Positions 7,978 to 16,550 of a stretch of DNA of 64,000 nucleotides are shown in pieces. Origin of the DNA: Geothrix sp. 21YS21S-2 (GTDB lineage: Bacteria > Acidobacteriota > Holophagae > Holophagales > Holophagaceae); contig NZ_CP132910.1 of the NCBI RefSeq assembly GCF_030846775.1, forward strand, positions 151,001 through 215,000, in the 5' to 3' direction. The notes below the pieces were generated by a model. The model was not told the DNA's origin. It did no database searches and saw only the letters and a list, made by a program, of their open reading frames with translations. How positions within the stretch are numbered: the stretch's first letter is position 1; each line of letters begins with the position of its first letter. Position numbers and translations under genes: made by a program.

Positions 7978-8041
7978 GGGGTCAACCTTTCGATACCTCC
8001 GATCATAATCCGGGCAAAATACAGGGCAACCGGGAGCCACC

Positions 8042-8392
8042 ATGTCCGACCCCAACTGCATCTTCTGCAAGATCGCCGCCAGGCAGATCCCCGCCTCCTT
8101 CGTGCACGAGGACGAGGACGTGCTGGCCTTCCGGGACATCTCGCCCCAGGCGCCGACCCACATCGTGATCATCCCGCGGGTCCACCTCTCCGGCCTCAAC
8201 GACCTCACGCCGGACCTGGCGCCCCTCATGGGGAAGATCGGGCTCGTCGCGAAGAAGCTGGCCGCCGATGAAGGACGCGTGGCCTCGGGGTGGCGCCTGG
8301 TGTCCAACGCCGGCCCCGACGCGGGACAGACGGTGTTCCACCTGCACTTCCACCTCCTCGGCGGCCGGCCCATGGCCGGAAAGATGGTCTAG
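8042..8392 (+). CDS. HIT-family nucleotide hydrolase (HINT type)
   Basis: 116 residues with an N-terminal CIFCK pair typical of HINT proteins and the histidine triad HLHFHLLGG near the C-terminus. HIT proteins hydrolyse nucleoside phosphoramidates or adenylated substrates; the cellular substrate is unknown. The stop codon lies 2 nt before the nadC start, so both are probably co-transcribed. Divergent from trmL. Confidence 0.92.
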   Translation: MSDPNCIFCKIAARQIPASFVHEDEDVLAFRDISPQAPTHIVIIPRVHLSGLNDLTPDLAPLMGKIGLVAKKLAADEGRVASGWRLVSNAGPDAGQTVFHLHFHLLGGRPMAGKMV

Positions 8393-8394
8393 CC

Positions 8395-9234
8395 ATGTTC
8401 AACCCCCCGCATCCCCTGACCTACGTCGACGCCGTCCGGGCCTTCCTGAGGGAGGACTGGGGCACCCAGGACTGGACCACGGCCTCGGTTCCGGACCGGC
8501 CCATGGAGGCGCGGGTGGTGGCCAAGGAACGGCTGGTCCTGGCGGGGCTGCCGGTGGCCGCGGAGGTCTTCCGGGCCGTGGATCCGGCGCTGAAGATCGT
8601 TCCCGGGGCCCAGGACGGCGACGCGGTGGAGCCCGGGGCCGTCGTGATGCGCATCGAGGGGTCCAGCCGGGCCATCCTCATGGCCGAGCGGGTGATGCTC
8701 AACCTCCTGCAGCGCCTGTCGGGCACGGCGACCCTCACGCGCGCCTTCGTGGACGCCGTGGCCGGCACCGGGGCCCGCATCCTGGACACCCGCAAGACCA
8801 CGCCCGGCCTCAAGCTGCTGGAGAAGTACGCCGTGCGCTGCGGGGGCGGGTTCAACCACCGCCTCACCCTGGGGGACGGCGTCCTGCTCAAGGAGAACCA
8901 CATCGCCGCAGCCGGGGGCATCCGCGGGGCCGTGGAGCAGGCCCGGAGCGCGGCCCCCAACCTCGTGCGCATCGAGGTGGAGGCCGAGACCCTGGAGCAG
9001 CTTGCCGAATGCCTCGCGACGCCCGGCGTGGACGGGGTGCTCCTGGACCACATGACCCTCGCGCAGATGGCCGAGGCCGTGATCCTGCGGGGCGGGAGCC
9101 GGGTCTTCCTGGAGGCCAGCGGGAACCTCGGCCTGGACCGGGCCCGGGCCGTGGCGGAGACGGGGGTGGACTTCCTGAGCGTGGGCGCCCTCACCCACAG
9201 CGCGCCGTCGGTGGACCTGAGCCTCAGGTTCTAG
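8395..9234 (+). CDS. nadC: Nicotinate-nucleotide diphosphorylase (carboxylating)
   Basis: 279 residues, start at ATG 8395 just after the HIT stop codon. Typical NadC features are an N-terminal domain with EDWGTQDWTT, then MLNLLQRLSGTAT, DTRKTTPG, KYAVRCGGGFNHR and LKENH, and the C-terminal LEASGN and VDFLSVGALTHS. It converts quinolinate and PRPP to nicotinate mononucleotide in NAD synthesis. Its stop overlaps the stop of the convergent cheY-like gene within a shared CTAG at 9231-9234. Confidence 0.95.
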   Translation: MFNPPHPLTYVDAVRAFLREDWGTQDWTTASVPDRPMEARVVAKERLVLAGLPVAAEVFRAVDPALKIVPGAQDGDAVEPGAVVMRIEGSSRAILMAERVMLNLLQRLSGTATLTRAFVDAVAGTGARILDTRKTTPGLKLLEKYAVRCGGGFNHRLTLGDGVLLKENHIAAAGGIRGAVEQARSAAPNLVRIEVEAETLEQLAECLATPGVDGVLLDHMTLAQMAEAVILRGGSRVFLEASGNLGLDRARAVAETGVDFLSVGALTHSAPSVDLSLRF

Positions 9235-9608
9235 AACTCGTCCTCGCCCAGGGTGGCCGCGATCTTCGTCACCAGGTCGTCGTGCGTGAAGGGCTTGGTC
9301 ACGTAGTTCGCGGCCCCCGCCTGCACCGCCTGGATGATGCGCGTGCGGTCGGAATCCGTGGTGACCATCATGACGGGGAGGTGCTTGAGGGACTCGTCGG
9401 CCTTGATGGTCTGCAGGCAGGTTATCCCGTCCATCTCCGGCATGTTGATGTCCATGATGACCAGGGCGATGTCGGCGTGGTCCCGGGCCAGGAGCTCCAG
9501 GGCCTCCACCCCGTTGGCGGCCTCGGCGAAGTCGTAGCCCAGCATGCCCACGACCCGGCCGATGATCCTTCTCATGGTCGTGGAATCGTCCACCGACAGG
9601 ATCTTCAT
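9231..9608 (-). CDS. CheY-like single-domain response regulator
   Basis: 125 residues, one receiver domain: acidic pocket in SVDDSTTMRR, phospho-acceptor Asp in MDINMPEMDG, Thr in VTTDS and Lys in YVTKPFTHDD. No output domain. It starts at 9608, overlapping the end of the adjacent cheR gene (ATGA), and is the last gene of the minus-strand block cheR-cheY-cheB-cheR-cheY. It is closely similar to the second CheY in the block, consistent with duplication. Confidence 0.93.
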   Translation of the reverse strand: MKILSVDDSTTMRRIIGRVVGMLGYDFAEAANGVEALELLARDHADIALVIMDINMPEMDGITCLQTIKADESLKHLPVMMVTTDSDRTRIIQAVQAGAANYVTKPFTHDDLVTKIAATLGEDEF

Positions 9609-10471
9609 TTCTCGCCTCCAGGAATCGAGGGGTCGCACTGGTAGTAGAGCCCGCCGGCGTGGGTCCTGGGCAGGAGGTGGTCGGCGATGCCCCGGAGGGA
9701 CTCGACCGCGCTGATCAGGAGGTGGCCGGAGGGGGCCAGGAGGCCGGCGATGCCGGCGAAGATTCGCCGCTTGAACTCGTCGGCGAAGTAGATGGTCACG
9801 TAGCGGCAGAAGACCACGTCGAAGGGGCCCAGGGGATCCATGGGATCCTGCAGGTTGAACTTCCGGAAGGTGACCAGGCGCTTGACCTCGTCGTTCACGA
9901 CCCAGGACGCGTCCTCGGCATGGAAGTAGCGGTCCCTCATCTCGGGGGGAAGGCCGCGGCGCATGGCGTTCTCGTCGTAGCGGCCGGACCTTGCGAGGAA
10001 GAGGGCCGAAGGGGAGATGTCCGAGGCCAGGATCTCGAACTGGGCAGGGTTGACGCCGGGGTTGAGGCGGCAGAACTCGAGGATGGCCATCGCGATGGAA
10101 TAGGGCTCCTGGCCCGTGGAGCAAGCCGCGGACCAGATGCGGATCCGGCCCCGGGCCTTCCGGAGGATCTCCTCCGCCAGGGGGGGCAGGAGCCTGTCCC
10201 GCAGGATCGCGAAGGGGTGGCCGTCCCGGAACCAGAGGGTCTCGTTGGTGGTCATCGCGTCGATGACCTCCTCCCGGAGCGCCGGGGAGGGGTCGTGCCT
10301 GGCCAGGCGGTAGAAGGTGCCGAAGTCGGGGCACCCGTGCTTGGCCAGGAGTCCGGTGAGGCGCGCCTCGATGAGGTACGCCTTCTCCTCGCCCAGGCAG
10401 ATGCCGCAGTGCTCCTGGATGTAGTCCCGGAGCAGCCGGAACTCGGCGCTGGTGATTCCATCGGGACTCAT
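9605..10471 (-). CDS. cheR: CheR-type chemoreceptor glutamate methyltransferase
   Basis: 288 residues with the full CheR layout: an N-terminal helical domain, then the MTTNETLWFRDGHPF motif, SAM-binding WSAACSTGQEPYS, ILASDISPSAL and VVFCRYVTIYF. CheR transfers methyl groups from SAM to glutamates of chemoreceptors for adaptation. The start overlaps the cheB stop (4 nt) and the stop overlaps the cheY start. It is a paralogue of the CheR at 12011-12859, and the surrounding cheR-cheY order is repeated, so the pair was probably duplicated. Confidence 0.93.
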   Translation of the reverse strand: MSPDGITSAEFRLLRDYIQEHCGICLGEEKAYLIEARLTGLLAKHGCPDFGTFYRLARHDPSPALREEVIDAMTTNETLWFRDGHPFAILRDRLLPPLAEEILRKARGRIRIWSAACSTGQEPYSIAMAILEFCRLNPGVNPAQFEILASDISPSALFLARSGRYDENAMRRGLPPEMRDRYFHAEDASWVVNDEVKRLVTFRKFNLQDPMDPLGPFDVVFCRYVTIYFADEFKRRIFAGIAGLLAPSGHLLISAVESLRGIADHLLPRTHAGGLYYQCDPSIPGGEK

Positions 10472-11589
10472 GACGTTCTCCCGGCCCCCACGAGGCTGGA
10501 GATGCGGGAGGCCAGGAGGGGCAGGGGGACGCGCTCGTCGGAGAGCCCCGCCTCGTCCACCACCATGGGCATGCCGTAGACCACGCAGGTCTCCTCGGAC
10601 TGGGTGAGGCAGTGGCAGCCGGCGCGCTTCATGGCGCGCACGCCTTCGCAGCCGTCGCTCCCCATGCCGGTCATGACCACGGCGAGGATGTTGCCGCCGT
10701 AGTGGGCGGCCATGGACCTGAAGAGCACGTCCACGGAGGGCCGGCAGCTGTTCTCCGGGGGGTTCTCGTTCAGGCCGATGATGGCCTGGTCCCCGTCCCT
10801 GGACCGGCGCAGGACCATGTGCTTGCCGCCGGGGGCGATGTAGACCTTGCCGGGGAGCACCGGCTCGCCTTCGACGGCCTCGTGGACGGGGACGCGGGAG
10901 TTCCGGTTCAGGTGCTCGGCCAGGGAGGCCGTGAAGAGCGGGGGCATGTGCTGCACGATGAGCACGGGCACGCGAAGGTTCGCCGGCAGGGCCGGGATCA
11001 GTTCGCCCAGGGCGTTGGGACCCCCGGTGGAGACGCCGATGCCCAGCACGTCGAACCGGGTTGGTCCCGGGGCGTGGCGGCGGGGCGGCGCCGGCGGAGG
11101 CGGTGGCGGCGCCGGAGGGGCGGGGATCCGGGGGTCCTCCCGGGCAGGGATCCCGGAGGCCGCGACGCGCAGGTTGGCGCGGGTCTGGACGTGGCGCACC
11201 AGGGGCCGGAGGATGTCCTTGAGCCCGGCCCGGCTGGCTTCGGCGTCGGCCCCCTCGGGCTTGCTCACGAACTCGAGCGCTCCCAGGGCCAGCGCCTCCA
11301 CGGTGTAGGCGGCCGCGGCGGACGTGGTGCCGCTGATCATGATCACGCTCGTGGCGGGATGGAGCGACCGGATGAGGCGCAGCGTCTCGAGCCCGCTCAT
11401 GTCCGGCATCTCCACGTCCAGGAGCACCAGGTCCGTTTCGCCCTGGTCCAGGCGGTTGAGGGCCAGCCGTCCGCTGGGGCAGGCGGCGACCTCGCAGTCG
11501 AGCTGGAAGGACTCCACGACCTCCGTGAGGATCCGGCGGTAGACCGCCGTATCGTCCACGATGAGGATCCTGAGCTTGGGAGAGGACAT
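10468..11589 (-). CDS. cheB: Chemotaxis response regulator protein-glutamate methylesterase
   Basis: 373 residues. The N-terminal receiver domain has its acceptor Asp in LLDVEMPDMSG, and the C-terminal methylesterase has the catalytic triad residues in GVSTGGP, VQHMP and MTGMGSDG. The two are joined by an Ala/Pro linker containing an uninterrupted run of prolines (APPPPPPAPP), a stretch that normally needs EF-P for translation. It removes methyl groups from chemoreceptors. It lies between the two cheR-cheY pairs. Confidence 0.95.
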   Translation of the reverse strand: MSSPKLRILIVDDTAVYRRILTEVVESFQLDCEVAACPSGRLALNRLDQGETDLVLLDVEMPDMSGLETLRLIRSLHPATSVIMISGTTSAAAAYTVEALALGALEFVSKPEGADAEASRAGLKDILRPLVRHVQTRANLRVAASGIPAREDPRIPAPPAPPPPPPAPPRRHAPGPTRFDVLGIGVSTGGPNALGELIPALPANLRVPVLIVQHMPPLFTASLAEHLNRNSRVPVHEAVEGEPVLPGKVYIAPGGKHMVLRRSRDGDQAIIGLNENPPENSCRPSVDVLFRSMAAHYGGNILAVVMTGMGSDGCEGVRAMKRAGCHCLTQSEETCVVYGMPMVVDEAGLSDERVPLPLLASRISSLVGAGRTS

Positions 11590-11625
11590 AGATCTCGATG
11601 GTAGTGGAATCCCCGGAGGGATGGT

Positions 11626-12006
11626 CTAGAAAAGGTCGCCCATGCAGGCGGCCATCTTGGCCGCCAGATCATCGGGCGTGAACGGCTTGACCAGGTAGTT
11701 GGCGGCGCCGCCCTGGATGAATTCCAGGATGCGTCCCCGCTCGGACTCGGTGGTGAGCATCATGACCGGGATGGACTGGAAGCGCGGGTCCTTCTTCATG
11801 GCGGCCAGGGTCTCCCCGCCGTCCATCTCGGGCATGTTCACGTCCAGCACCACCAGGGCGATGTCGGCGTGGTCCCGCTCCAGGACGGCCAGGGCCTCGC
11901 GGCCGTTGGCGGCCTCCACCATCTCCATGCCCAGGGTCGCCACGACGCGGCCCACGATGCGCCGGATGGTGGAGGAATCGTCGACGGAGAGGATCTTGCT
12001 GGGCAT
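11626..12006 (-). CDS. CheY-like single-domain response regulator (second copy)
   Basis: 126 residues, receiver domain only: SVDDSSTIRR, acceptor Asp in VLDVNMPEMDG, TTES, and Lys in LVKPFTPDD. It is the partner of the upstream CheR gene, with 4 nt between them, and a paralogue of the CheY at 9231-9608. The target could be the flagellar switch or another effector; nothing here decides. Confidence 0.93.
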   Translation of the reverse strand: MPSKILSVDDSSTIRRIVGRVVATLGMEMVEAANGREALAVLERDHADIALVVLDVNMPEMDGGETLAAMKKDPRFQSIPVMMLTTESERGRILEFIQGGAANYLVKPFTPDDLAAKMAACMGDLF

Positions 12007-12010
12007 CGGG

Positions 12011-12859
12011 CTAGCCTTTCCGGCTGCGGTAGTAGGTGCCCGAGCCGTGGTAGATGGGTGCGAAGAGGTCTTCGGAGGTCTGGAGGTTCTCCACGGCGCT
12101 GGTGAAGAAGTAGCCGCCCTGGGCCGTGAGCCTGGAGATGCCCTCGAAGATCTGGCGCTTGAAGGCTTCGGAGAAGTAGATGGTGACGTAGCGGCAGAAG
12201 ACGATGTCGAAGCGCCCCAGGGGATCCAGCGGGTCCTGGAGGTTGAACTTCTTGAGGGTGACCATCTTCTTCACGGCGTCGTCGACCACCCAGACCTGGC
12301 CCTCCTGCCGGAAGTACCGGGCCCGCAGTTCGTCGGGCATGCCCCGGCCCAGGGCCGCCGCGTCGTACCGCCCCGCCCGGGCGAGGAAGAGCGCCGAGGG
12401 GGAGATGTCCGAGGCCAGGATCTCGAACTGGTCCGGCCTCACTCCGGGATTGTTGCGGCAGAACTCCAGGATGGTGATGGCGATGGAATAGGGTTCCTGC
12501 CCGGTGGAACTGGCCGCGGACCAGATGCGGATGCGGAAGCGCAGGCCCGCGACGAGCGGCGCCGCGAGCTCGGGAAGGAGTACGGTCCGGAGGATCTCGA
12601 AGGGGTGGCCGTCCCTGAACCAGAGCGTCTCGTTCGTTGTCATGGCGTCCACGATCCTGTCGCGCATCGCGGTGCCGGTCTCGCTGGCGGCGCGCCGGTA
12701 CAGCTCGCCGTAGTCCATGCACCCCGTCTCCATCAGGAGGCCCGCGAGGCGCGTCTCCACGAGGTAGGCCTTCTCCTCGCCGAGAACGATGCCGCAGTTC
12801 TTCTCGATGTACTCCCGCATGAGCCGGAAGTCGGAGGGCTGGATGGTCTCAGTGCCCAT
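12011..12859 (-). CDS. cheR: CheR-type methyltransferase (second copy)
   Basis: 282 residues, full-length CheR with the N-terminal domain, MTTNETLWFRDGHPF, WSAASSTGQEPYS, ILASDISPSALFLAR and FCRYVTIYFSE. It is strongly similar throughout to the CheR at 9605-10471. First gene of the minus-strand chemotaxis block, divergent from the short CheR-like gene at 12987. Confidence 0.93.
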   Translation of the reverse strand: MGTETIQPSDFRLMREYIEKNCGIVLGEEKAYLVETRLAGLLMETGCMDYGELYRRAASETGTAMRDRIVDAMTTNETLWFRDGHPFEILRTVLLPELAAPLVAGLRFRIRIWSAASSTGQEPYSIAITILEFCRNNPGVRPDQFEILASDISPSALFLARAGRYDAAALGRGMPDELRARYFRQEGQVWVVDDAVKKMVTLKKFNLQDPLDPLGRFDIVFCRYVTIYFSEAFKRQIFEGISRLTAQGGYFFTSAVENLQTSEDLFAPIYHGSGTYYRSRKG

Positions 12860-12986
12860 GCCTGGATCCTCGGAACGCCGGGCAGGGGTGGAGGCTGGTC
12901 ATCATGGGTCCTTCCGCATGGCGAAATACATGGGATTACCTGTTCGGCGGGGGCGGGGGTCTTCTTGAGTATAGTAAGCTGGGAGC

Positions 12987-13601
12987 ATGGCCTATACGTC
13001 CTTTTTCAGGGATACCGATGCCCTGAACGCCATCGGCGAGATCGTCATTCCGGCCGTCGCCCACTGGCGTTCGATCCGGGTCTGGGACGCGGGCTGCGCC
13101 ACCGGGGAGGAGGCCTTCACGCTGGCCATCGTCTTCGCATCGAAGCTGAGGCCCTTTCCCTTCCGCAACCTGGACATCCTCGCCACCGACTACGAGGAGA
13201 GCAGCTTCCCGCAGTTCGGCGAGCAGATCCGGAGCGGCAGGTACAGCCGCAAGGACGTCTTCTGGGTGCCCCAGGAGCACCGGGACGCGTACTTCGAGGC
13301 CACCGCCGACCCCGAGGTGTACCAGGTGGCCACGGAGATCCGCGACCGGGTGCGCTACCTCCAGCACGACCTGCTCACGCTCGAGCCGCCGGAGACCGGG
13401 CAGGGCCTCATCGTCTGCAAGAACGTCATCATGCATTTCCAGCCCGACGACCAGGTGCGTGTGCTCGAGATGTTCCATGAATGTCTTGTGCCTGGGGGCT
13501 ACCTGGCCATGGACGGGGCCCAGGAGCTTCCCCGGGCCCTCGCGGGCCGTTTCATCCAGGTGGAACCTGGCATCCCGCTGTTCCGGAAGCCCGGCGCCTG
13601 A
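12987..13601 (+). CDS. Short CheR-like methyltransferase lacking the N-terminal domain
   Basis: 204 residues corresponding only to the C-terminal SAM domain of CheR. It begins with a version of the FFRD motif (YTSFFRDTDALNA) and continues with WDAGCATGEEAFTLA (SAM site), LDILATDYEESS and IVCKNVIMHF. The N-terminal helical domain that recognises receptors is absent. A GGGAG site precedes the ATG, so the short form is probably real and not a truncation artefact. It is divergent from the cheR-cheY-cheB block. The substrate may be a receptor or another protein. Confidence 0.8.
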   Translation: MAYTSFFRDTDALNAIGEIVIPAVAHWRSIRVWDAGCATGEEAFTLAIVFASKLRPFPFRNLDILATDYEESSFPQFGEQIRSGRYSRKDVFWVPQEHRDAYFEATADPEVYQVATEIRDRVRYLQHDLLTLEPPETGQGLIVCKNVIMHFQPDDQVRVLEMFHECLVPGGYLAMDGAQELPRALAGRFIQVEPGIPLFRKPGA

Positions 13602-13603
13602 CC

Positions 13604-14221
13604 ATGCGCGTCCTTCCCCTCCACCGGCCGGACAACGCCGACTATTCATGCATCTCGTACTGGGTGCTGGGGGAAAGCAACCTACCGGCCGATCGAAACA
13701 CCCTCATCGACACCGGGAGCACCGATCCCGCCAACGTGGAGTATTTCCTGGGGGTGATGGCCAGGCAGCCCAAGGGGGTCGGAAAGCGAGCCGTGGAGCA
13801 GGTCGTGCTCACCCACGGCCATTTCGATCACTCGGGGGGCCTGCGGGGCATCGAGGACCAGTTCGCCCCGGACGTCTACGCCTGGCACCCCGCGGGCCGC
13901 GCCCCGCGCCCCATCCGGGACGGCATGCCCCTGACGGTGGGGGACCAGGCGGCGGTCCTCCTTCACACCCCGGGGCACTCGGAGGATTCCGTGTGCGTGT
14001 TCCTCCCCGCGACCGGAACGCTCTTCTCCGGGGACACCCTCTACCGCATCAGCGACCACCTCGGGTCCTATCCGCAGGCCTACCTGGACTCGCTGGAGCG
14101 CCTCTCCCGCCTGGACGTGCGCGCCGTCTATCCCGGCCACGGGAGCCCCATAACCCGGGACGCGTCGGACTTCATCCGGGCCTGCCTGGCCAACGTGTCG
14201 CACTCGCCGATCCAGGACTGA
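13604..14221 (+). CDS. MBL-fold metallo-hydrolase (glyoxalase II-like)
   Basis: 205 residues, ATG at 13604, two bases after the preceding stop. Metal-binding motifs of the metallo-beta-lactamase superfamily occur in order: LIDTGS, THGHFDHSGG, HTPGHSEDSV, SGDTLY and YPGHGSPIT. Such enzymes hydrolyse thioesters, lactones or other esters; the substrate cannot be told. It lies in a run of closely spaced plus-strand genes with the short CheR-like gene and the HDAC-family gene. Confidence 0.85.
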   Translation: MRVLPLHRPDNADYSCISYWVLGESNLPADRNTLIDTGSTDPANVEYFLGVMARQPKGVGKRAVEQVVLTHGHFDHSGGLRGIEDQFAPDVYAWHPAGRAPRPIRDGMPLTVGDQAAVLLHTPGHSEDSVCVFLPATGTLFSGDTLYRISDHLGSYPQAYLDSLERLSRLDVRAVYPGHGSPITRDASDFIRACLANVSHSPIQD

Positions 14222-14225
14222 ACCC

Positions 14226-14984
14226 ATGAGGATCGTCTTCGACGAACGCTTCCGCGCCCCCGGGTACGCCGAGGACAACGCGGCCATGGCCGGGCGCATG
14301 GAGGCCGCCATGAGCGGGATCGCGGGCGTCTGGGAAGTGGTCGCCCCATCGCCGGCGACATGGGAGCAGCTGCGCCTGGGCCACGACGAGGACCATCTCC
14401 GCCGGGTCGCCGAGGACGGCCCCCGCTTCGCCATGGCCAGCCTGGCCGCGGGAGGGGCCATCCTGGCGGCGCGCCTGGCCCACGGCGGCGACCCGGCCTT
14501 CGCCTGCGTCCGCCCTCCGGGACACCACGCCTCGCCGGGCGAAGCCTGGGGCCACTGCACCTTCAGCAACGTGGCCCTGGCCCTGCTGGCCCTGCGGGCC
14601 GAACAGCGCATCGACTCGGCCTTCGTCCTGGACATCGACGCCCACACCGGGGACGGGACCCGCAACACCCTGGCCTCCTGGCCCGGGGCCGCGGTCTTCA
14701 ACCCCTTCGCCGACGATGCCCGGGACTACCTGAAGGTGGTGGAGACCCGCCTGGCCGGCCTCGGACCCACGGGGATCCTCGCGGTGTCGGCCGGCTTCGA
14801 CGCGTATCGCCTGGACGTGGGCCGCAAGCTCGACACGCCCGACTACGCGCGCCTGGGCGAACTGGTGCGGGAGGCCTCCCTGCGCCTGTGCCTCGGCCGG
14901 CGCTTCGCGGTGCTGGAGGGGGGCTACTACCTCCCGCACCTGGGCGCCAACGTGCTGGCCTTCTGCCGGGGGTTCGCCGGATGA
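14226..14984 (+). CDS. Histone-deacetylase-family amidohydrolase
   Basis: 252 residues. Active-site motifs of the HDAC/acetylpolyamine amidohydrolase superfamily are present: RPPGHHA (tandem His), DIDAHTGDGT (zinc ligands), VSAGFDAYRLD and VLEGGYY. It likely deacetylates a small molecule or protein lysine in the cytoplasm. It is shorter than most family members (300-370 residues). The last codon overlaps the start of a GNAT-like gene (ATGA), coupling a deacetylase with a putative acyltransferase. Confidence 0.87.
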   Translation: MRIVFDERFRAPGYAEDNAAMAGRMEAAMSGIAGVWEVVAPSPATWEQLRLGHDEDHLRRVAEDGPRFAMASLAAGGAILAARLAHGGDPAFACVRPPGHHASPGEAWGHCTFSNVALALLALRAEQRIDSAFVLDIDAHTGDGTRNTLASWPGAAVFNPFADDARDYLKVVETRLAGLGPTGILAVSAGFDAYRLDVGRKLDTPDYARLGELVREASLRLCLGRRFAVLEGGYYLPHLGANVLAFCRGFAG

Positions 14985-15307
14985 ACGCCCTCATCGACGA
15001 AGGCCTGGACCTGATCCAGCGCCCCCGCAGCCCCGACCTGGGGGACTACGACTGGTTCGACGTGGAGCTGGGGGGGACGCCGGTGGGCAAGTCCCGCTGC
15101 CGCATCGAAGCGGACCGCTTCACGGTGTTCTCGATCATGATCTACCCGGAATACGAGGGCCACGGGTACGCCCGGGCCGTCATCTCGCATTTCAAGACCC
15201 GGTACGGCCTGATCGTCGCCGACCGGGTCCGTTACACGGCCCGGGACTTCTGGCTCAAGATGGGGTTCGCGCCCGAAACCATCGACCGTTACACGTGGCG
15301 GAGATGA
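14981..15307 (+). CDS. Small GNAT-like acetyltransferase (putative)
   Basis: 108 residues starting inside the stop of the deacetylase gene. The pattern FSIMIYPEYEGHGYARAVISHFK matches the acetyl-CoA-binding motif A of GNAT enzymes (a glycine-containing loop after a beta strand), and FWLKMGFAPE matches the C-terminal motif. It is short for the family, so it could be a minimal or divergent member. Substrate unknown. Confidence 0.65.
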   Translation: MNALIDEGLDLIQRPRSPDLGDYDWFDVELGGTPVGKSRCRIEADRFTVFSIMIYPEYEGHGYARAVISHFKTRYGLIVADRVRYTARDFWLKMGFAPETIDRYTWRR

Positions 15308-15379
15308 GCATCGTTAAACGAGGTCGCCCGGGTTACCATGGGTGAGTGCGGTCGATCAGGTCGTGCCGATGGGAGTCCC

Positions 15380-16444
15380 ATGCAAATCGGATGCGATCAG
15401 CTTGTCGCGGGCTTCGCCCAGCTCTTCCCCAGGACCCTCGGGGACCTGGGCGTCACCCTGGAGCGGGCCGTGCCGCCGGAGCGCGCCGACGGGGCCAGCC
15501 TCGTGTTCGCCTCCGACGAGGGCATGCTCCTCACGGCCCTGGCCGCCGGGGCCGGCGCCATCGTCCTCCCCCTGAAGCTGGAAGGGCGCATCCCCGAAGG
15601 GGCCCGGGCCGCCTTCCTCTTCACCCGGAACGTCAAGCTCGCCATGGCCCTCGTGCTCCGGCGGCACTTCGACGCGTCCCGCGAGCCCTTCCGCCAGCAG
15701 CCCCCCGTGCATCCCGGCGCCTTCGTCTCGCCGGAGGCGGTGATCGGGAAGGGGGCCGTCATCCGCCCCGGGGCCTACGTGGGCGCCGGCGCGGTCATCG
15801 GGGAGGGGGCGCTCATCGGTCCGGGCTGCGTCATCGAGGAGGGCGCGCGGGTCGGGGCCGATTCCCTGCTGCACGCCATGGTGTTCCTGGGGCGCGGCTG
15901 CGAAGTCGGCGACCGCTGCGAGATCCACCCCAACACCACGGTGGGCAGCGACGGCTACGCCTACGCCCAGGACGACCAGGGGCATCACCACAAGGTCCCC
16001 CAGCTGGGCATCGTGGTGGTGGAGGACGACGTGGAGATCCAGGCCAACTGCGCCATCGACCGCGCCGCCTTCGACGTCACCCGCATCGGCCGGGGCACCA
16101 AGATCGACAACCTCTGCCACATCGCCCACAACTGCCAGATCGGCAAGCACGTCCTGCTCACCGGGGGGTTCTTCGTGGCGGGCTCCAGCACCGTGGGCGA
16201 CCACTGCGTCACGGGCGGCCGGACCACCCTCACGGACCACGTGAACGTCTGCTCCGGCGTGCACCTGGGCGGTCTCAGCGCCGTCACCAAGGACATCACC
16301 GAGCCCGGAGCCTATGGGGGCTACCCCTTGCAGCCCATGAGGAAATTCCTCCGCACCACCAGCTCGCTGCCGCACCTGCCCGAACTGCGGCGGCGTCTGG
16401 CGGAGCTGGAGCGGGCGGCGCTGGCCCAGGGCTCCTTGGCCTGA
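15380..16444 (+). CDS. lpxD: UDP-3-O-acylglucosamine N-acyltransferase
   Basis: 354 residues, start at ATG 15380 preceded by GGGAG; an upstream in-frame ATG at 15338 lacks a good ribosome site. An N-terminal uridine-binding domain is followed by hexapeptide repeats of the left-handed beta helix. The catalytic-site stretch [17 protein letters not shown] includes the general-base His region. LpxD adds the N-linked acyl chain to UDP-GlcN in lipid A synthesis, so the organism makes LPS. It stands alone, without the usual lpx neighbours. Confidence 0.93.
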   Translation: MQIGCDQLVAGFAQLFPRTLGDLGVTLERAVPPERADGASLVFASDEGMLLTALAAGAGAIVLPLKLEGRIPEGARAAFLFTRNVKLAMALVLRRHFDASREPFRQQPPVHPGAFVSPEAVIGKGAVIRPGAYVGAGAVIGEGALIGPGCVIEEGARVGADSLLHAMVFLGRGCEVGDRCEIHPNTTVGSDGYAYAQDDQGHHHKVPQLGIVVVEDDVEIQANCAIDRAAFDVTRIGRGTKIDNLCHIAHNCQIGKHVLLTGGFFVAGSSTVGDHCVTGGRTTLTDHVNVCSGVHLGGLSAVTKDITEPGAYGGYPLQPMRKFLRTTSSLPHLPELRRRLAELERAALAQGSLA

Positions 16445-16550
16445 TTCCGGACTGGAGGGGTCGGTATTTCGGGACCGGATCTGTGCGGCCTGCGGGGAGG
16501 ACGGATGCTTGCCTGGGAGCCGTTCCTCCCCTTGCCCCTCCAGGTGTCCC

